Positions 49,431 to 57,931 are shown, counted from the first letter of the stretch. The stretch: 64,000 nucleotides of DNA from Streptoalloteichus tenebrarius (GCF_024171885.1 NZ_JAMTCP010000003.1:1-64000); one strand, 5' to 3'. The notes: generated from the sequence alone by a model not told the origin. Numbers and translations are program-made.

Positions 49431-50303
49431 TCACCTCGGGTCGGGGCCCCGCACCTCGTGCGCGGCCCCGACCACGAGCCCCCCTGCCGACAACAACAAC
49501 CCCACATCCAGCGCGGCCACCAGCAGCACCGCCCGGAACGCCGCCCGCGACCGCTCCCGACGGTGCAACACCAGCCCGACACCCAGGACCACCCCGGTCA
49601 CGGGCAACGCCGCCAACCGAACACCGCCCGCACCCCCACCCGGCCCCACCACGAGCAGCACGGTGGCGACCACCACCAACACCACGGCCACCAGCAGGCT
49701 GACCCGGGCACCCAGCCGGTGCGGAAGACCCCGCACCCCCACCACCCGGTCATCAGCCAGGTCAGGCAGCACGTTGACGAAATGCGCGGCGCACCCCAGC
49801 GCCGCCGCCGCGCACACCAGCCACGGCGGCGGCACGGGAGCCCCGGGCAGACCCAACGTCACGAACACGGGAAGCAACCCGAACGAGACCGCGTAGGTGG
49901 CCGCCGACACCGGCGTCGCCTTCAACCCGAGGTCATACGCCCACGCCGAGGCCAACGCGACCAGGTGAACCAGCGCGGCGCCGGCGCCCGACACCCACGA
50001 CAAACCCACCGCCACCAGCGCGGAGACCCCCACCGCCCACCACACCAGCGCCGGCGCCACCCGCCCGCTCGCCACCGGCTTGCCCCGCCGCCCCACCAAG
50101 GCGTCGCGACGCGCGTCCACCAGGTCGTTGAGCCACCCCACGGACAACTGACCAGCCAACACGGCCACAGCGACCACCGCCACCTGCCCCGAGGGACGAC
50201 CAGTGGCGGCAGCCAACCCCGCGGTGACCACGGTGACCGTCGCGGACGGCAACGGATGACCAGCGCGCACCAACGCCACCCCGGTCAGGAGGAGATGCCG
50301 CAC
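49431..50303 (-). CDS. UbiA-family prenyltransferase
   Basis: 290 residues with 8-9 TM helices. The first aspartate motif is WLNDLVDARRDALVGRRGKP and the second is NVLPDLADDRVVGVRGLPHR, which together bind the prenyl diphosphate via Mg2+. It moves a prenyl chain onto an acceptor in the membrane. GTG 50303 is tentative because no ribosome site is visible. It lies back to back (26 bp) with the methyltransferase that begins the type III PKS operon, so it likely prenylates the polyketide product. Confidence 0.87.
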   Translation of the reverse strand: MRHLLLTGVALVRAGHPLPSATVTVVTAGLAAATGRPSGQVAVVAVAVLAGQLSVGWLNDLVDARRDALVGRRGKPVASGRVAPALVWWAVGVSALVAVGLSWVSGAGAALVHLVALASAWAYDLGLKATPVSAATYAVSFGLLPVFVTLGLPGAPVPPPWLVCAAAALGCAAHFVNVLPDLADDRVVGVRGLPHRLGARVSLLVAVVLVVVATVLLVVGPGGGAGGVRLAALPVTGVVLGVGLVLHRRERSRAAFRAVLLVAALDVGLLLSAGGLVVGAAHEVRGPDPR

Positions 50304-50329
50304 ACCGGCAAGCGTGCCAGCCTGAGCCC

Positions 50330-51061
50330 ATGTGCCGCCGAACGGCGACCACGGCGCGCCCCGCCCCACCACGCAACGACCCGCTGCTCTACGAGCGGCT
50401 CGCCGACCAGTGGTGGCGACCCCGCGGAGCCTTCGCGATGCTGCACTGGCTCGCCGCCGCCCGCGCCCACCTCATCCCCCGCGCCACCCGACCGGGCGCC
50501 GTGCTGGTCGACCTCGGATGCGGAGCCGGCCTACTCGCACCCCACCTCGCCGACAAGGGCTACCGGCACATCGGCGTCGACCAGTCGCCCACCGCGCTCC
50601 GACAGGCCCGCGCCCACGGCGTCACCGCCGTCCAGGCCGACGTCCTCACCACACCCCTGACCGACCGCTGCGCCGACGTCGTCGTCGCCGGCGAGATCCT
50701 CGAACACCTGCCCGACCTGCCCCGCGCCGTCGCCGAGGCCTGCCGCCTGCTCCACCCCGGCGGCCTGCTCGTGCTCGACACCCTCGCCGACACCGCCCTG
50801 TGCCGGTGGCTGGCCATCGAGATCGCCGAACGACTCCCCGGCCTCGCACCGCGCGGCGTCCACGACCCCGCCCTGCTCGTCAACCGGCGACGCCTCCTCG
50901 ACGAATGCGCCCGCCACGGCGTCCACCTGGAAATCCGGGGCATCCGCCCCGCCCTCACCGACCTGCTCGCCTGGACCGCCCGGCGACGCTCCTCGGTCCG
51001 CATGGTGCCCACCCCCACCACCGCGGTGCTGTTCCAGGGGCGCGGACGCAGGGAGGAGTGA
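50330..51061 (+). CDS. SAM-dependent methyltransferase (UbiG-like)
   Basis: 243 residues. The SAM motif I is GAVLVDLGCGAGLLAPHLAD, motif II GVDQSPTALRQARAHGV, and post-I ADVVVAGEILEHLPDLPRAV. The opening NDPLLYERLADQWWRPRGAF is like UbiG, which methylates phenolic hydroxyls of prenylated quinone precursors. That fits a prenylated polyketide pathway. ATG 50330 has no clear Shine-Dalgarno and may be leaderless. The acyl-CoA dehydrogenase follows 6 bp later. Confidence 0.87.
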   Translation: MCRRTATTARPAPPRNDPLLYERLADQWWRPRGAFAMLHWLAAARAHLIPRATRPGAVLVDLGCGAGLLAPHLADKGYRHIGVDQSPTALRQARAHGVTAVQADVLTTPLTDRCADVVVAGEILEHLPDLPRAVAEACRLLHPGGLLVLDTLADTALCRWLAIEIAERLPGLAPRGVHDPALLVNRRRLLDECARHGVHLEIRGIRPALTDLLAWTARRRSSVRMVPTPTTAVLFQGRGRREE

Positions 51062-51067
51062 CAACCC

Positions 51068-52273
51068 GTGACCACCACCGCCACACCCCTCCACCCACCC
51101 ACCGACCCCGCCACGGCCCTGGCCCGCGCCCGCGTCCTGGTCCCCCACCTGGCCGCCCGCGCGCAACAACACGACGCCACCGGCGAGTTCCCCCACGCCG
51201 ACCTCGCCGACCTGCGCGCCCACGGCCTACTCGGCCTCATGACCCCCACCCGACTCGGCGGATGCGGCGCCACCTTCGCCGACTACGCCGACGTGGCCCT
51301 CGAACTCGGCACCGGAGCCGGCGCCACCGCCCTGATCTTCAACATGCACGCCTCCGTCACCGGCGCGCTCGCCCACACCCCCGACGACCTCCTCCGCCAA
51401 CTCGACGTCCCCGACCACTTCCTCACCACCCGCGACCGGCTGCTGGCCCACGCCGCGCGAGGCGCGCTCTACGCCGTCGCGATGAGCGAACGCGGCACCG
51501 GCGCGCGACTGTCCCGCGTCACCACCACCTACCGCCCCCACGACGGCGGATACCACATCCGGGGAAGCAAGACCTTCGTGTCCGCGGCCGGGCACGCCCA
51601 CGCCTACCTCGTCGCCGCCCGGGACGCCACCAGCACCGAACCCAAGATCTCCTACTTCCTCGTCCCCCACGACGCCGGCGTCCGGGTGGAACCCACCTGG
51701 GACTCCCTCGGCATGCGCGCCACGTGCAGCCACGACCTGCACCTGGACGCCCACGTCGCACCCGACGCCCTGCTCGGCGGCATCGAGGGACTGGCCCTCC
51801 CCCTCGCCCAGGTCATGCCCCAGTGGCTGGTCGCCTCCTACGCGGCCGTCTACGTCGGCGTCGCCCGCGCCGCCCTGCACGCCGCCCGCGACCACCTCCA
51901 CGCCCGCGCACTCCACACACTCCCCGCGGTACGCGCCCGCATCGGCCGCGCCGACGCGGCCATCGCCGCCGCCCGCCTCGCCGTCACCGAAGCCGCCCGA
52001 CGCGTCACCCACCACCCCGGAGAACCCGACACCAACCGCTGGATCTGGCGCGCCAAACTGCTCGCCGGCGACACCGCCCACACCGTCGCCTCATCCCTGC
52101 TGGAAGCCGCCGGCGCCAGCGCCACCCGACGCGGCCACCCCCTGGAACGCCTCTACCGCGACGCCCGCTGCGGAGCCCTCCAACCAGCCACCTCCGACGT
52201 CTGCGCCGACTGGCTCGGCGTCGCCACCCTCGGCGGGAACCCCGAACAGGACACCGAGGTGGCACGGTGGTGA
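51068..52273 (+). CDS. Acyl-CoA dehydrogenase-like flavoprotein
   Basis: 401 residues. DLADLRAHGLLGLMTPTRLG, YAVAMSERGTGARLSRVTTT and GGYHIRGSKTFVSAAGHAHA (FAD-contacting middle strands), then LGMRATCSHDLHLDAHVAPD and the C-terminal helices through HPLERLYRDARCGALQPATS follow the ACAD fold. It may desaturate a fatty acyl starter or the polyketide product. GTG 51068 is in operon with the methyltransferase. Its TGA overlaps the GTGA start of the type III PKS by 4 bp. Confidence 0.87.
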   Translation: MTTTATPLHPPTDPATALARARVLVPHLAARAQQHDATGEFPHADLADLRAHGLLGLMTPTRLGGCGATFADYADVALELGTGAGATALIFNMHASVTGALAHTPDDLLRQLDVPDHFLTTRDRLLAHAARGALYAVAMSERGTGARLSRVTTTYRPHDGGYHIRGSKTFVSAAGHAHAYLVAARDATSTEPKISYFLVPHDAGVRVEPTWDSLGMRATCSHDLHLDAHVAPDALLGGIEGLALPLAQVMPQWLVASYAAVYVGVARAALHAARDHLHARALHTLPAVRARIGRADAAIAAARLAVTEAARRVTHHPGEPDTNRWIWRAKLLAGDTAHTVASSLLEAAGASATRRGHPLERLYRDARCGALQPATSDVCADWLGVATLGGNPEQDTEVARW

Positions 52274-53355
52274 CCCCGACCGTCGCCGGCTGGGGAGTGG
52301 CGCTGCCCGGCGCCATCACCCAGGACGCCCTGTGGGAGGGCTTCTTCCACCACCACTTCCTGCCCCGCGAGGTGGCGCGCCGCATCTTCGCCGCCTCCGG
52401 CGTGCGACGCCGGCACGCCGTCGCCAACCCCCTGGCCGAGGACCTCTCCCGCTGGTCCACCAGCCGACGCATGCGCCGCTTCGCCGAGGAGGCCCACCCC
52501 CTCGGGCACCGCGCCGTCACCCTGGCCATGACCGACGCCGGCACCGGAGCCGACGAGATCGGCCTGCTCGCCGTGGCCTCGTGCACCGGCTACGGCACAC
52601 CAGGACTGGACATCCGACTGGCCGCGTCACTGGACCTGCCGCCCGACACACAACGAGTCCTCATCGGACACATGGGCTGCTACGCCGCGCTGCCCGCGCT
52701 GAGAAGCGTCGCGGACTACGTCGCCACCCACCGCCGCCCCGCCGTGCTGCTGTGCGTCGAACTCACCTCGCTGCACCTCCAGGGACCCACCACCGACCGA
52801 CAACAGATGGTGTCCCACGCCCTGTTCGGCGACGCGGCCACCGCTCTCGTCGTCCGCCCGGCGACCCCGGCCCGACCAACCACCGGCAGGGAACTGGAGC
52901 TGCTGGACGTCGCCGCCCACACCGACGTCACCGCCAGCGACCACATGACGTGGGAGATCACCGACCTCGGGTTCCGCATGGGACTGTCCCCCCGGGTCCC
53001 CGACCTCCTCGCCAAGCACCTGCGCCCCACGGTGGAACGCCTGCTCGCCGGCCACGGGCTCGACGTCCCCGACGTCAGGGCGTGGGCGGTGCACCCTGGC
53101 GGCCCGCGCATCCTCAGCCTGGTCGAGGACGAGCTGTCCCTGCCCCCGCACGCCCTGAGCGCCTCGCGGTCCGTCCTGGCCGAACGAGGGAACTGCTCCT
53201 CGACGACCGTGCTGCTCGTCCTCGACGAGGTTCTCCGCACCCGCCGGCTCGGCCAGGGCGACACCGCGGTCGCCCTGGCCTTCGGCCCCGGCCTGTCCCT
53301 GTACGCCGCGCTCCTCCGCTCCCCCGGCCCGCACCAGGACCGCGCACGGCAGTGA
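52270..53355 (+). CDS. Type III polyketide synthase (chalcone/stilbene-synthase-like)
   Basis: 361 residues. The Cys-His-Asn triad is complete: Cys137 in IGHMGCYAALPALR, His275 in WAVHPGGPRI and Asn308 in AERGNCSSTT, with the closing FGPGLSLYAALL loop. It condenses malonyl-CoA units onto an acyl starter to yield pyrones, resorcinols or quinone precursors. The 4-bp GTGA overlap with the dehydrogenase gene fixes the start at 52270. With the UbiA prenyltransferase and methyltransferase it forms a small biosynthetic cluster; the product is not predictable here. Confidence 0.93.
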   Translation: MTPTVAGWGVALPGAITQDALWEGFFHHHFLPREVARRIFAASGVRRRHAVANPLAEDLSRWSTSRRMRRFAEEAHPLGHRAVTLAMTDAGTGADEIGLLAVASCTGYGTPGLDIRLAASLDLPPDTQRVLIGHMGCYAALPALRSVADYVATHRRPAVLLCVELTSLHLQGPTTDRQQMVSHALFGDAATALVVRPATPARPTTGRELELLDVAAHTDVTASDHMTWEITDLGFRMGLSPRVPDLLAKHLRPTVERLLAGHGLDVPDVRAWAVHPGGPRILSLVEDELSLPPHALSASRSVLAERGNCSSTTVLLVLDEVLRTRRLGQGDTAVALAFGPGLSLYAALLRSPGPHQDRARQ

Positions 53356-53420
53356 ACCTGGACGATCGCCTCCCCGCGCTCACATGAGAAGCAGAAGACG
53401 GGACACGAAGTCCTCCAGCG

Positions 53421-53884
53421 TCAGGAGGGCACTCCCACAGGAAGCCGGCCGACGTCGGCGTGACGGCCGGGGCGAAGGTTCGCGTGCCGCTGACCAGGGC
53501 CGGGACCACTCGGCGCGGCCAACAGGTCGGCGGCCAGCCCCGTGGCAAGAGCGAACGCCGCCTTGTGCAGCAGATCCACCACCAGTTCCCGCCGGGGCCA
53601 CGTCGGGGGCGGCGCGCCGACACCGGTGGCGTTCTCCAGGATCTGATCGTTGGTCAACCGCACCACGGCGAACATCGCGGATGTCTGCGGCCCGCGCAGA
53701 CCCGAGTGCGCCATGACCGACCGCGGGACCCCAATCAGCGCGCCCTGACCGAAGTGCATGGCCACCTGCCCGGGACGGAAGAATCCAGTCGTCCCGTGAC
53801 CCACTGCTCCAGCTTCTCCCCCAACGTCATCACGGCTGCACCCGCCAGTCCGGACATCAAGCCCTGCCACAGAACGCGTTTCAC
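53421..53884 (-). pseudogene. Conserved actinobacterial membrane protein, internally deleted
   Basis: GTG 53884 opens VKRVLWQGLMSGLAGAAVMT then LGEKLEQWVTGRLDSSVPG. The frame then changes near 53780 and goes on as GQVAMHFGQGALIGVPRSVM, FAVVRLTNDQILENATGVGA, PPPTWPRRELVVDLLHKAAF and ALATGLAADLLAAPSGPGPG to the stop at 53421. Both halves belong to one small membrane-protein family I know from Pseudonocardiaceae, but the part between PG and MHFGQGA is missing. A copy of GTCCACTGTGGAC lies at 53951-53963, just upstream. The rest of 53356-54004 shows nothing else. Confidence 0.6.
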
Positions 53885-54004
53885 CGTGCTCGTCGGACAC
53901 CCGGCGGCGCCCGGATCTCACCACCACCATCGTCAACCCCGACCCCCTCGGTCCACTGTGGACTGAAAGGACCGCCGGCCAGGACGCCCAGGAACAGGCT
54001 GCCG

Positions 54005-54115
54005 TGGTCAACCGCTCTGCTCCTGGCTGTCTTTTCGTTGCTGCGTTGCTCTGTCCGCACTCGGGTGTCGCTTGAGTGGTTCATTTTAGTCAGCACTGAA
54101 ACCATCGCGGTCAAA
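54005..54115. repeat. AT-rich dispersed element, copy 3 (diverged)
   Basis: Pyrimidine-rich tract (about 54020-54060) then TTTAGTCAGCACTGAAA (54085-54101), matching copies 1 and 2 except for two bases in the centre. On the minus strand it reads MVSVLTKMNHSSDTRVRTEQ, again a short basic peptide frame. Confidence 0.55.
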
Positions 54116-54274
54116 GCGATAAAAGCCCCCCCGGTGGAACCCACGACAGAGCCACGCACAGGAAGTCACCCGGACACGCGCCTGTTCCCATCAGGAACAC
54201 ACCTGGCTCCGACGTTTCCACGGAGGCCACGAGCCACGGACCGAAGGCGTGAGACGATTGCGGCAGAGGTGGTC

Positions 54275-54865
54275 ATGCCGCTCTCCCCCGACACCTCTCA
54301 CTCCGCAGAGACAGGGCACGCGACCGGCTGCGTCACGGGCGGGCTGACCGAGGAGGTGGCCGGGGAGATCGTCGACGCGACCGTCGCCCTGGCCGAGGAC
54401 TGCTCGCCGAGGCAGCGCAGCGCCTGGCGGGGCGACACGTTGGACGCCTCCCTCGGCTACGTCAGGGGCGTCGCGGTGGCCAGGACGCCCGAGCTGCTGG
54501 GGCCGGCCGTGGTCGCCGTGGCCCCGCCCCCCGAGGTGACGCGGTGGAGCCTGTTCTCGCTGCCGATGCGGCTGGACCCCGAGCACGCGGAGGGGCTCTC
54601 CCGTGACCTGCTCGTCCGCGCCCTGTCGGCGGAGGGCATGTCGGCCCACGAAGGCCATCTCGACCCCGTCTACCGCCGCCCGTTGTTCCGGGTCAACCCG
54701 ATCGACCACCGCAACGACGGCTGCCCCGCCGCCGAACACGCGGCCGACGCGGCTGGCTTCGTCATCTCCCACCGCATGTTCCTCGGCCCCGAGTCCTGGA
54801 TGCGCCGCCTCGCGGAGCTGATCAACGAGATCGTGGCCTCCGGCCGCTGCCACGTCACGGCGTGA
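54275..54865 (+). CDS. DegT/DnrJ/EryC1-like aminotransferase fragment
   Basis: 196 residues. The C-terminal portion DPVYRRPLFRVNPIDHRNDG, CPAAEHAADAAGFVISHRMF and LGPESWMRRLAELINEIVAS matches the C-domain of PLP-dependent sugar aminotransferases, but the PLP-binding N-domain with the catalytic Lys is absent. ATG 54275 has AGAGG 7 nt upstream, so the short form may be expressed, or this is a remnant. The nearby broken gene and repeat element suggest deletion. An activity is unlikely without the missing domain. Confidence 0.5.
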   Translation: MPLSPDTSHSAETGHATGCVTGGLTEEVAGEIVDATVALAEDCSPRQRSAWRGDTLDASLGYVRGVAVARTPELLGPAVVAVAPPPEVTRWSLFSLPMRLDPEHAEGLSRDLLVRALSAEGMSAHEGHLDPVYRRPLFRVNPIDHRNDGCPAAEHAADAAGFVISHRMFLGPESWMRRLAELINEIVASGRCHVTA

Positions 54866-54920
54866 CCGGCCCCGCCCAGCGGCGCGGCCCGGCGGGCGTC
54901 CGGTGCTGTCCCATGCTCTT

Positions 54921-54953
54921 CTGGGCGGCGGCGCGAAGCTGCCGCTCGCCCAG
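54921..54953. terminator. Strong hairpin after the aminotransferase fragment
   Basis: CTGGGCGGCGGCG (54921-54933) pairs with CTGCCGCTCGCCCAG (54939-54953) with small mismatches, 55 bp past the stop. Confidence 0.55.
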
Positions 54954-55414
54954 CCTGAAGATCTTCCACGTGGGATTTGAGGTTCACGGAGCCGTAGAGG
55001 ACCGTGCAGCCGCACCTCTGGTCGGATAGCTGCGCTTTCGGTGCTTCCTCGGCGTCTTCGGTCGCGGCTGCGGTGCCTCCTCGTCTTCCCCGGGTCCTGA
55101 AAGCGGAACGCGGGGACCGACCGAGCGGCAAGATCGTATTCGAGGAAGGCGCGTTCCGGACCGCTCAGGGCGGTCGGCTTCGCCGTATCGCGCGAATCCT
55201 CCTCGGGTACGGGACGAATCCCCCCGGGGAGGGACCTCCCCAGCGGAGTCGGCGAGCAGGCTGGGCCTCACACGCGGACGAGAGGGTCCGCACCGACCAG
55301 TGGCGCTGCCGCCGCCCCAGGACGACGACACATCGGGCTCTTCTCCAGATCGTGTCCGACTCGCGCGGCGCCGTGAGACAGCGAAGAGGTCCGCCGGACA
55401 GGAAAGGAGTTCCC
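54954..55414. other. 460-bp gene-free spacer before the lytic genes
   Basis: No plausible gene on either strand. The segment GGCAAGATCGTATTCGAGGA (about 55131-55150) is less GC-rich and could hold the promoter for the lytic-enzyme operon. Confidence 0.35.
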
Positions 55415-56068
55415 GTGTCGCCGACCACGCCGGAGTTCGGGCCGGAAATCGACGGCTACGCCCCGTACGAGCCGCAGCGGGACTGCGACCCGAGAGCCAA
55501 ACCGGGAGTGGAGGAGTTTCGCGACCTCGTGCTCGCGACCTATCGGGGAACCAGCAACATGGGGATCGTCCGCGCCTGCGGCGTGGGCGGGAGGAGCGAG
55601 CACAAGGAAGGGCGCGCCTGGGACTGGGGCGTGAACGCCAACGGCCAGGCGCACATCGCCAACGACCTGCTCGACTGGCTGCTCTCCACCGACAGGCACG
55701 GCAACGAGCACGCCCTCGCCCGCCGGTGGGGAATCATGTACATCATCTGGAACGGTCGGATCTGGTCGGCGAACCAGGCGCGCGAGGGATGGAAGCGCTA
55801 CACCGGCCCGTCCCCGCACACCGACCACGTGCACTTCAGCTTCTCCTGGGCCGGCGCCCGCAAGGAGACGACCTGGTGGAAACCGAAACCGAGGGATGAC
55901 ATGGCAGACGTGCCTCAGTGGCAGTGGGACAGGGTGTTCAACCGCGTGCTGCGGATGTCCGCGGGCGTCGAGGGGGAGAACTTCAACGGCGAGCAGTTCA
56001 ACCACGAGCAGCGCCAGATCGACGACATCGTCGCCCGACTGGACCGGATCTTGTCCCGCCTGGAGTGA
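55415..56068 (+). CDS. Wall peptidase-like protein with C-terminal repeat domain
   Basis: 217 residues. Residues 1-155 look like an extracellular M15/DacB-type zinc peptidase (ARB_07466-like): GGRSEHKEGRAWDWGVN supplies His63 and Asp70, and SPHTDHVHFSFSW supplies His138/140. No signal peptide is visible, as in many phage endolysins. Residues 166-217 form the unit DVPQWQWDRVFNRVLRMSAG, VEGENFNGEQFNHEQRQIDD then a helix, which recurs twice in the next protein. GTG 55415 has GGAAAGGAG 5 nt upstream. The next gene starts 10 bp on, so this is an operon. Confidence 0.75.
   Translation: MSPTTPEFGPEIDGYAPYEPQRDCDPRAKPGVEEFRDLVLATYRGTSNMGIVRACGVGGRSEHKEGRAWDWGVNANGQAHIANDLLDWLLSTDRHGNEHALARRWGIMYIIWNGRIWSANQAREGWKRYTGPSPHTDHVHFSFSWAGARKETTWWKPKPRDDMADVPQWQWDRVFNRVLRMSAGVEGENFNGEQFNHEQRQIDDIVARLDRILSRLE
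55916..56011 (+). repeat. 96-bp coding repeat, copy A
   Basis: Identical base for base to 56597-56692 in the next gene, and similar (mostly synonymous changes) to 56771-56866. It encodes QWQWDRVFNRVLRMSAGVEG and ENFNGEQFNHEQ. Identity at third positions shows recent duplication or gene conversion between the two genes. Confidence 0.95.
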
Positions 56069-56077
56069 GGGAAGCGG

Positions 56078-56941
56078 ATGGTCACGAAGGAAGCGGCGAT
56101 CATCCGCGGCGGGATTCTGCCTGAGGTGGCGGGAATCGCCGTCGCCGAGGCGGAGCGGGCACGGCTGTCGCTGGCCGTCGGATGTGTGATGTTGATGAAG
56201 GAGTCCGGTGGCGGACGCAACGTCTACGGGCACGACAAGGTCAGGTGCGGCCCGGTGGGCGGACCGGTCACGGAGGAGAACTACCGCGACTACCTGCGGA
56301 ACCGGTCGCGCTGCGGCGCGCAGGGCGTCGGACCCGCGCAACTGACCTATCCCGGGATCCAGGACCGGGCGGACCAGCTCGGCGGGTGTTGGCGACCCGA
56401 GATCAACATCCGGGTGGGTTTCGAGATCCTCGCCGACTACGTCAGGACCAGCGGCGTTCGCGACGCGTTCAGCCGGTACAACACAGGAAAACCGGGGGAC
56501 ACCCCCTACGCCCGAGACGCGATGAGCAAGCTGCCGCGTTGGGAGCAGATCGTCGCCGAAGCAGACGAGACGAGGGATGACATGGCCGAGGTGCCCCAGT
56601 GGCAGTGGGACAGGGTGTTCAACCGCGTGCTGCGGATGTCCGCGGGCGTCGAGGGGGAGAACTTCAACGGCGAGCAGTTCAACCACGAGCAGAACCGCAT
56701 CAACGACATCATCGGCCGGCTCCAGAAGATCGAGGAGATCCTGGCCAACAAGAACCTCGCGAACATCCCGCAGTGGCAGTGGGACCGCCTGCTCAACCGC
56801 GTGCTGCGCATGTCGGCCGGTGTTGAGGGCGAGAACTTCAACGGCGAACAGTTCAACCACGAGCAGAACCGCATCAACGACATCGTCGCCCGGCTGGAGA
56901 AGATCGAGGCGAAGCTGGCCGCGCAGAACCCGGCGAGCTGA
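56078..56941 (+). CDS. Transglycosylase-like lytic enzyme with two C-terminal repeats
   Basis: 287 residues. Residues 15-160 look like a lysozyme-fold glycosidase: VAEAERARLSLAVGCVMLMK then ESGGG (candidate catalytic Glu42), GAQGVGPAQLTYPGIQDRA and ADQLGGCWRPEINIRVGFEI. Two copies of the PQWQWDR … FNHEQNRINDI unit follow at about 172-222 and 230-280, each with a trailing coiled-coil-like helix (IIGRLQKIEEILAN, IVARLEKIEAKLAA). No signal peptide. ATG 56078. The repeats may bind the cell wall or oligomerise. The pairing with a peptidase resembles a lysis module of phage or tailocin origin (inference). Confidence 0.75.
   Translation: MVTKEAAIIRGGILPEVAGIAVAEAERARLSLAVGCVMLMKESGGGRNVYGHDKVRCGPVGGPVTEENYRDYLRNRSRCGAQGVGPAQLTYPGIQDRADQLGGCWRPEINIRVGFEILADYVRTSGVRDAFSRYNTGKPGDTPYARDAMSKLPRWEQIVAEADETRDDMAEVPQWQWDRVFNRVLRMSAGVEGENFNGEQFNHEQNRINDIIGRLQKIEEILANKNLANIPQWQWDRLLNRVLRMSAGVEGENFNGEQFNHEQNRINDIVARLEKIEAKLAAQNPAS
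56597..56692 (+). repeat. 96-bp coding repeat, copy B
   Basis: Identical to 55916-56011; a third, diverged copy is at 56771-56866 in the same gene. Confidence 0.95.
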
Positions 56942-56967
56942 GGACGACCGCCCGAAACAACCAGGAA

Positions 56968-57003
56968 CGAGGTGGGCACCGGAAGACCCCGGTGCCCACC
57001 TCG
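56968..57003. terminator. Terminator after the lytic-enzyme operon
   Basis: CGAGGTGGGCACCGG (56968-56982) and complement (56989-57003), 15-bp perfect arms, 6-nt loop. Confidence 0.8.
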
Positions 57004-57403
57004 CCGCTCGTCACGCCACCAGTGAGGCCCCCGAGTACCTCGTGTCGGCCAGCAGCGGGGCTGGCGGACATCAGAGGAGAACCCTGTGAGACGAGTGGCC
57101 GGTGCGGTTCAGAGCAGTGGACACGCTCGCCACGGAAATGTTTGCCGAGAGAAGCAGAAACCACGTTCGAATGTCCTGTGTGGAGGATTCAGGGCACTCG
57201 GGGATCTCGGCGGCGTGAAGGAAGAGGAGCGGAGAAGCCGACTCCGACGCCACCAACCCACGTTGAACAGGCGTGCGAACGACCGAAAGTGGCCGAGGTT
57301 GTGTTCGCGACAACGCTCATGGTCTGGGTAGGAAGCCCGAGCGCGGCCGAACGCGCCGTCTTCGGCACATCGCCTCTCCCCCGCCGAACTCGCCCCGGCG
57401 GCG
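57004..57403. other. 400-bp spacer with one doubtful short frame
   Basis: A frame from GTG 57086 (GAGGAG 6 nt upstream) to 57331 would encode 81 residues (MRRVAGAVQSSGHARHGNVC…), rich in Arg and without recognisable features. The ribosome site is good but codon use is poor, so it is left as doubtful. Nothing else was seen. Confidence 0.3.
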
Positions 57404-57931
57404 ATGGAGGCCGTTCAGGTGGCGATCGCCCAGCGGATGGAGGCCTGGTCGAGATCGTTAGCCGATGATGGTTGGCGGGAGCGCGCGGAACGACTTGAGA
57501 GCGAGCAAGGCCTCTCGGCAGGCGACGACGAGGTTCCGCCGGCGTTCCGCACACCTGTCGCGACCCGCTCACCTCGCCCGCTGAGCGAAGTCACCGAGGA
57601 CGTTCTGCGGCTGTACGACAACTGGGACACCTTCGCTGCGCCACCGACGCCGGACACCGTGCTCGGCACGGATCGGACGGGCAAGCTGATCATGACGCTG
57701 TCCTCGACCGGGATGACGTCATGCGCAGTGGACGAGCGGTGGGTCGCCGACCAGACCAGCGCGAGACTGGTGAACGCGTTCAGCGAGGCACTCGCCACGG
57801 CCAGGGACGAACTGGCGAGGAGTACAGCGGCCCCGGAACCCGCCGGAACCCTCGACACGCTGTTCGGCGAGGCGATGGCTCTTCCGCGTGACCAGCACGG
57901 ACTCGTCGACCGAGGGGATGAACGGGGATGA
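57404..57931 (+). CDS. YbaB/EbfC-like protein of an ESX-type micro-operon
   Basis: 175 residues. The middle GKLIMTLSSTGMTSCAVDER, WVADQTSARLVNAFSEALAT and ARDELAR follow the beta-strand/helix plan of YbaB/EbfC proteins, which in Pseudonocardiaceae are often encoded beside ESX-like (type VII secretion) small proteins. ATG 57404 has no good ribosome site; ATG 57437 is an alternative. Its TGA overlaps the ATG of the following gene (ATGA), showing translational coupling. Confidence 0.65.
   Translation: MEAVQVAIAQRMEAWSRSLADDGWRERAERLESEQGLSAGDDEVPPAFRTPVATRSPRPLSEVTEDVLRLYDNWDTFAAPPTPDTVLGTDRTGKLIMTLSSTGMTSCAVDERWVADQTSARLVNAFSEALATARDELARSTAAPEPAGTLDTLFGEAMALPRDQHGLVDRGDERG

Noticed and set aside
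50332-52269. Long open frame in the second frame of the methyltransferase and dehydrogenase
   Set aside because: Arg/Pro/His-rich shadow that merely runs into the true type III PKS frame at 52270.
57086-57331. Short frame with a good ribosome site before the YbaB-like gene
   Set aside because: Arg-rich, no recognisable domain, unusual codon use; kept only as a note in the spacer entry.
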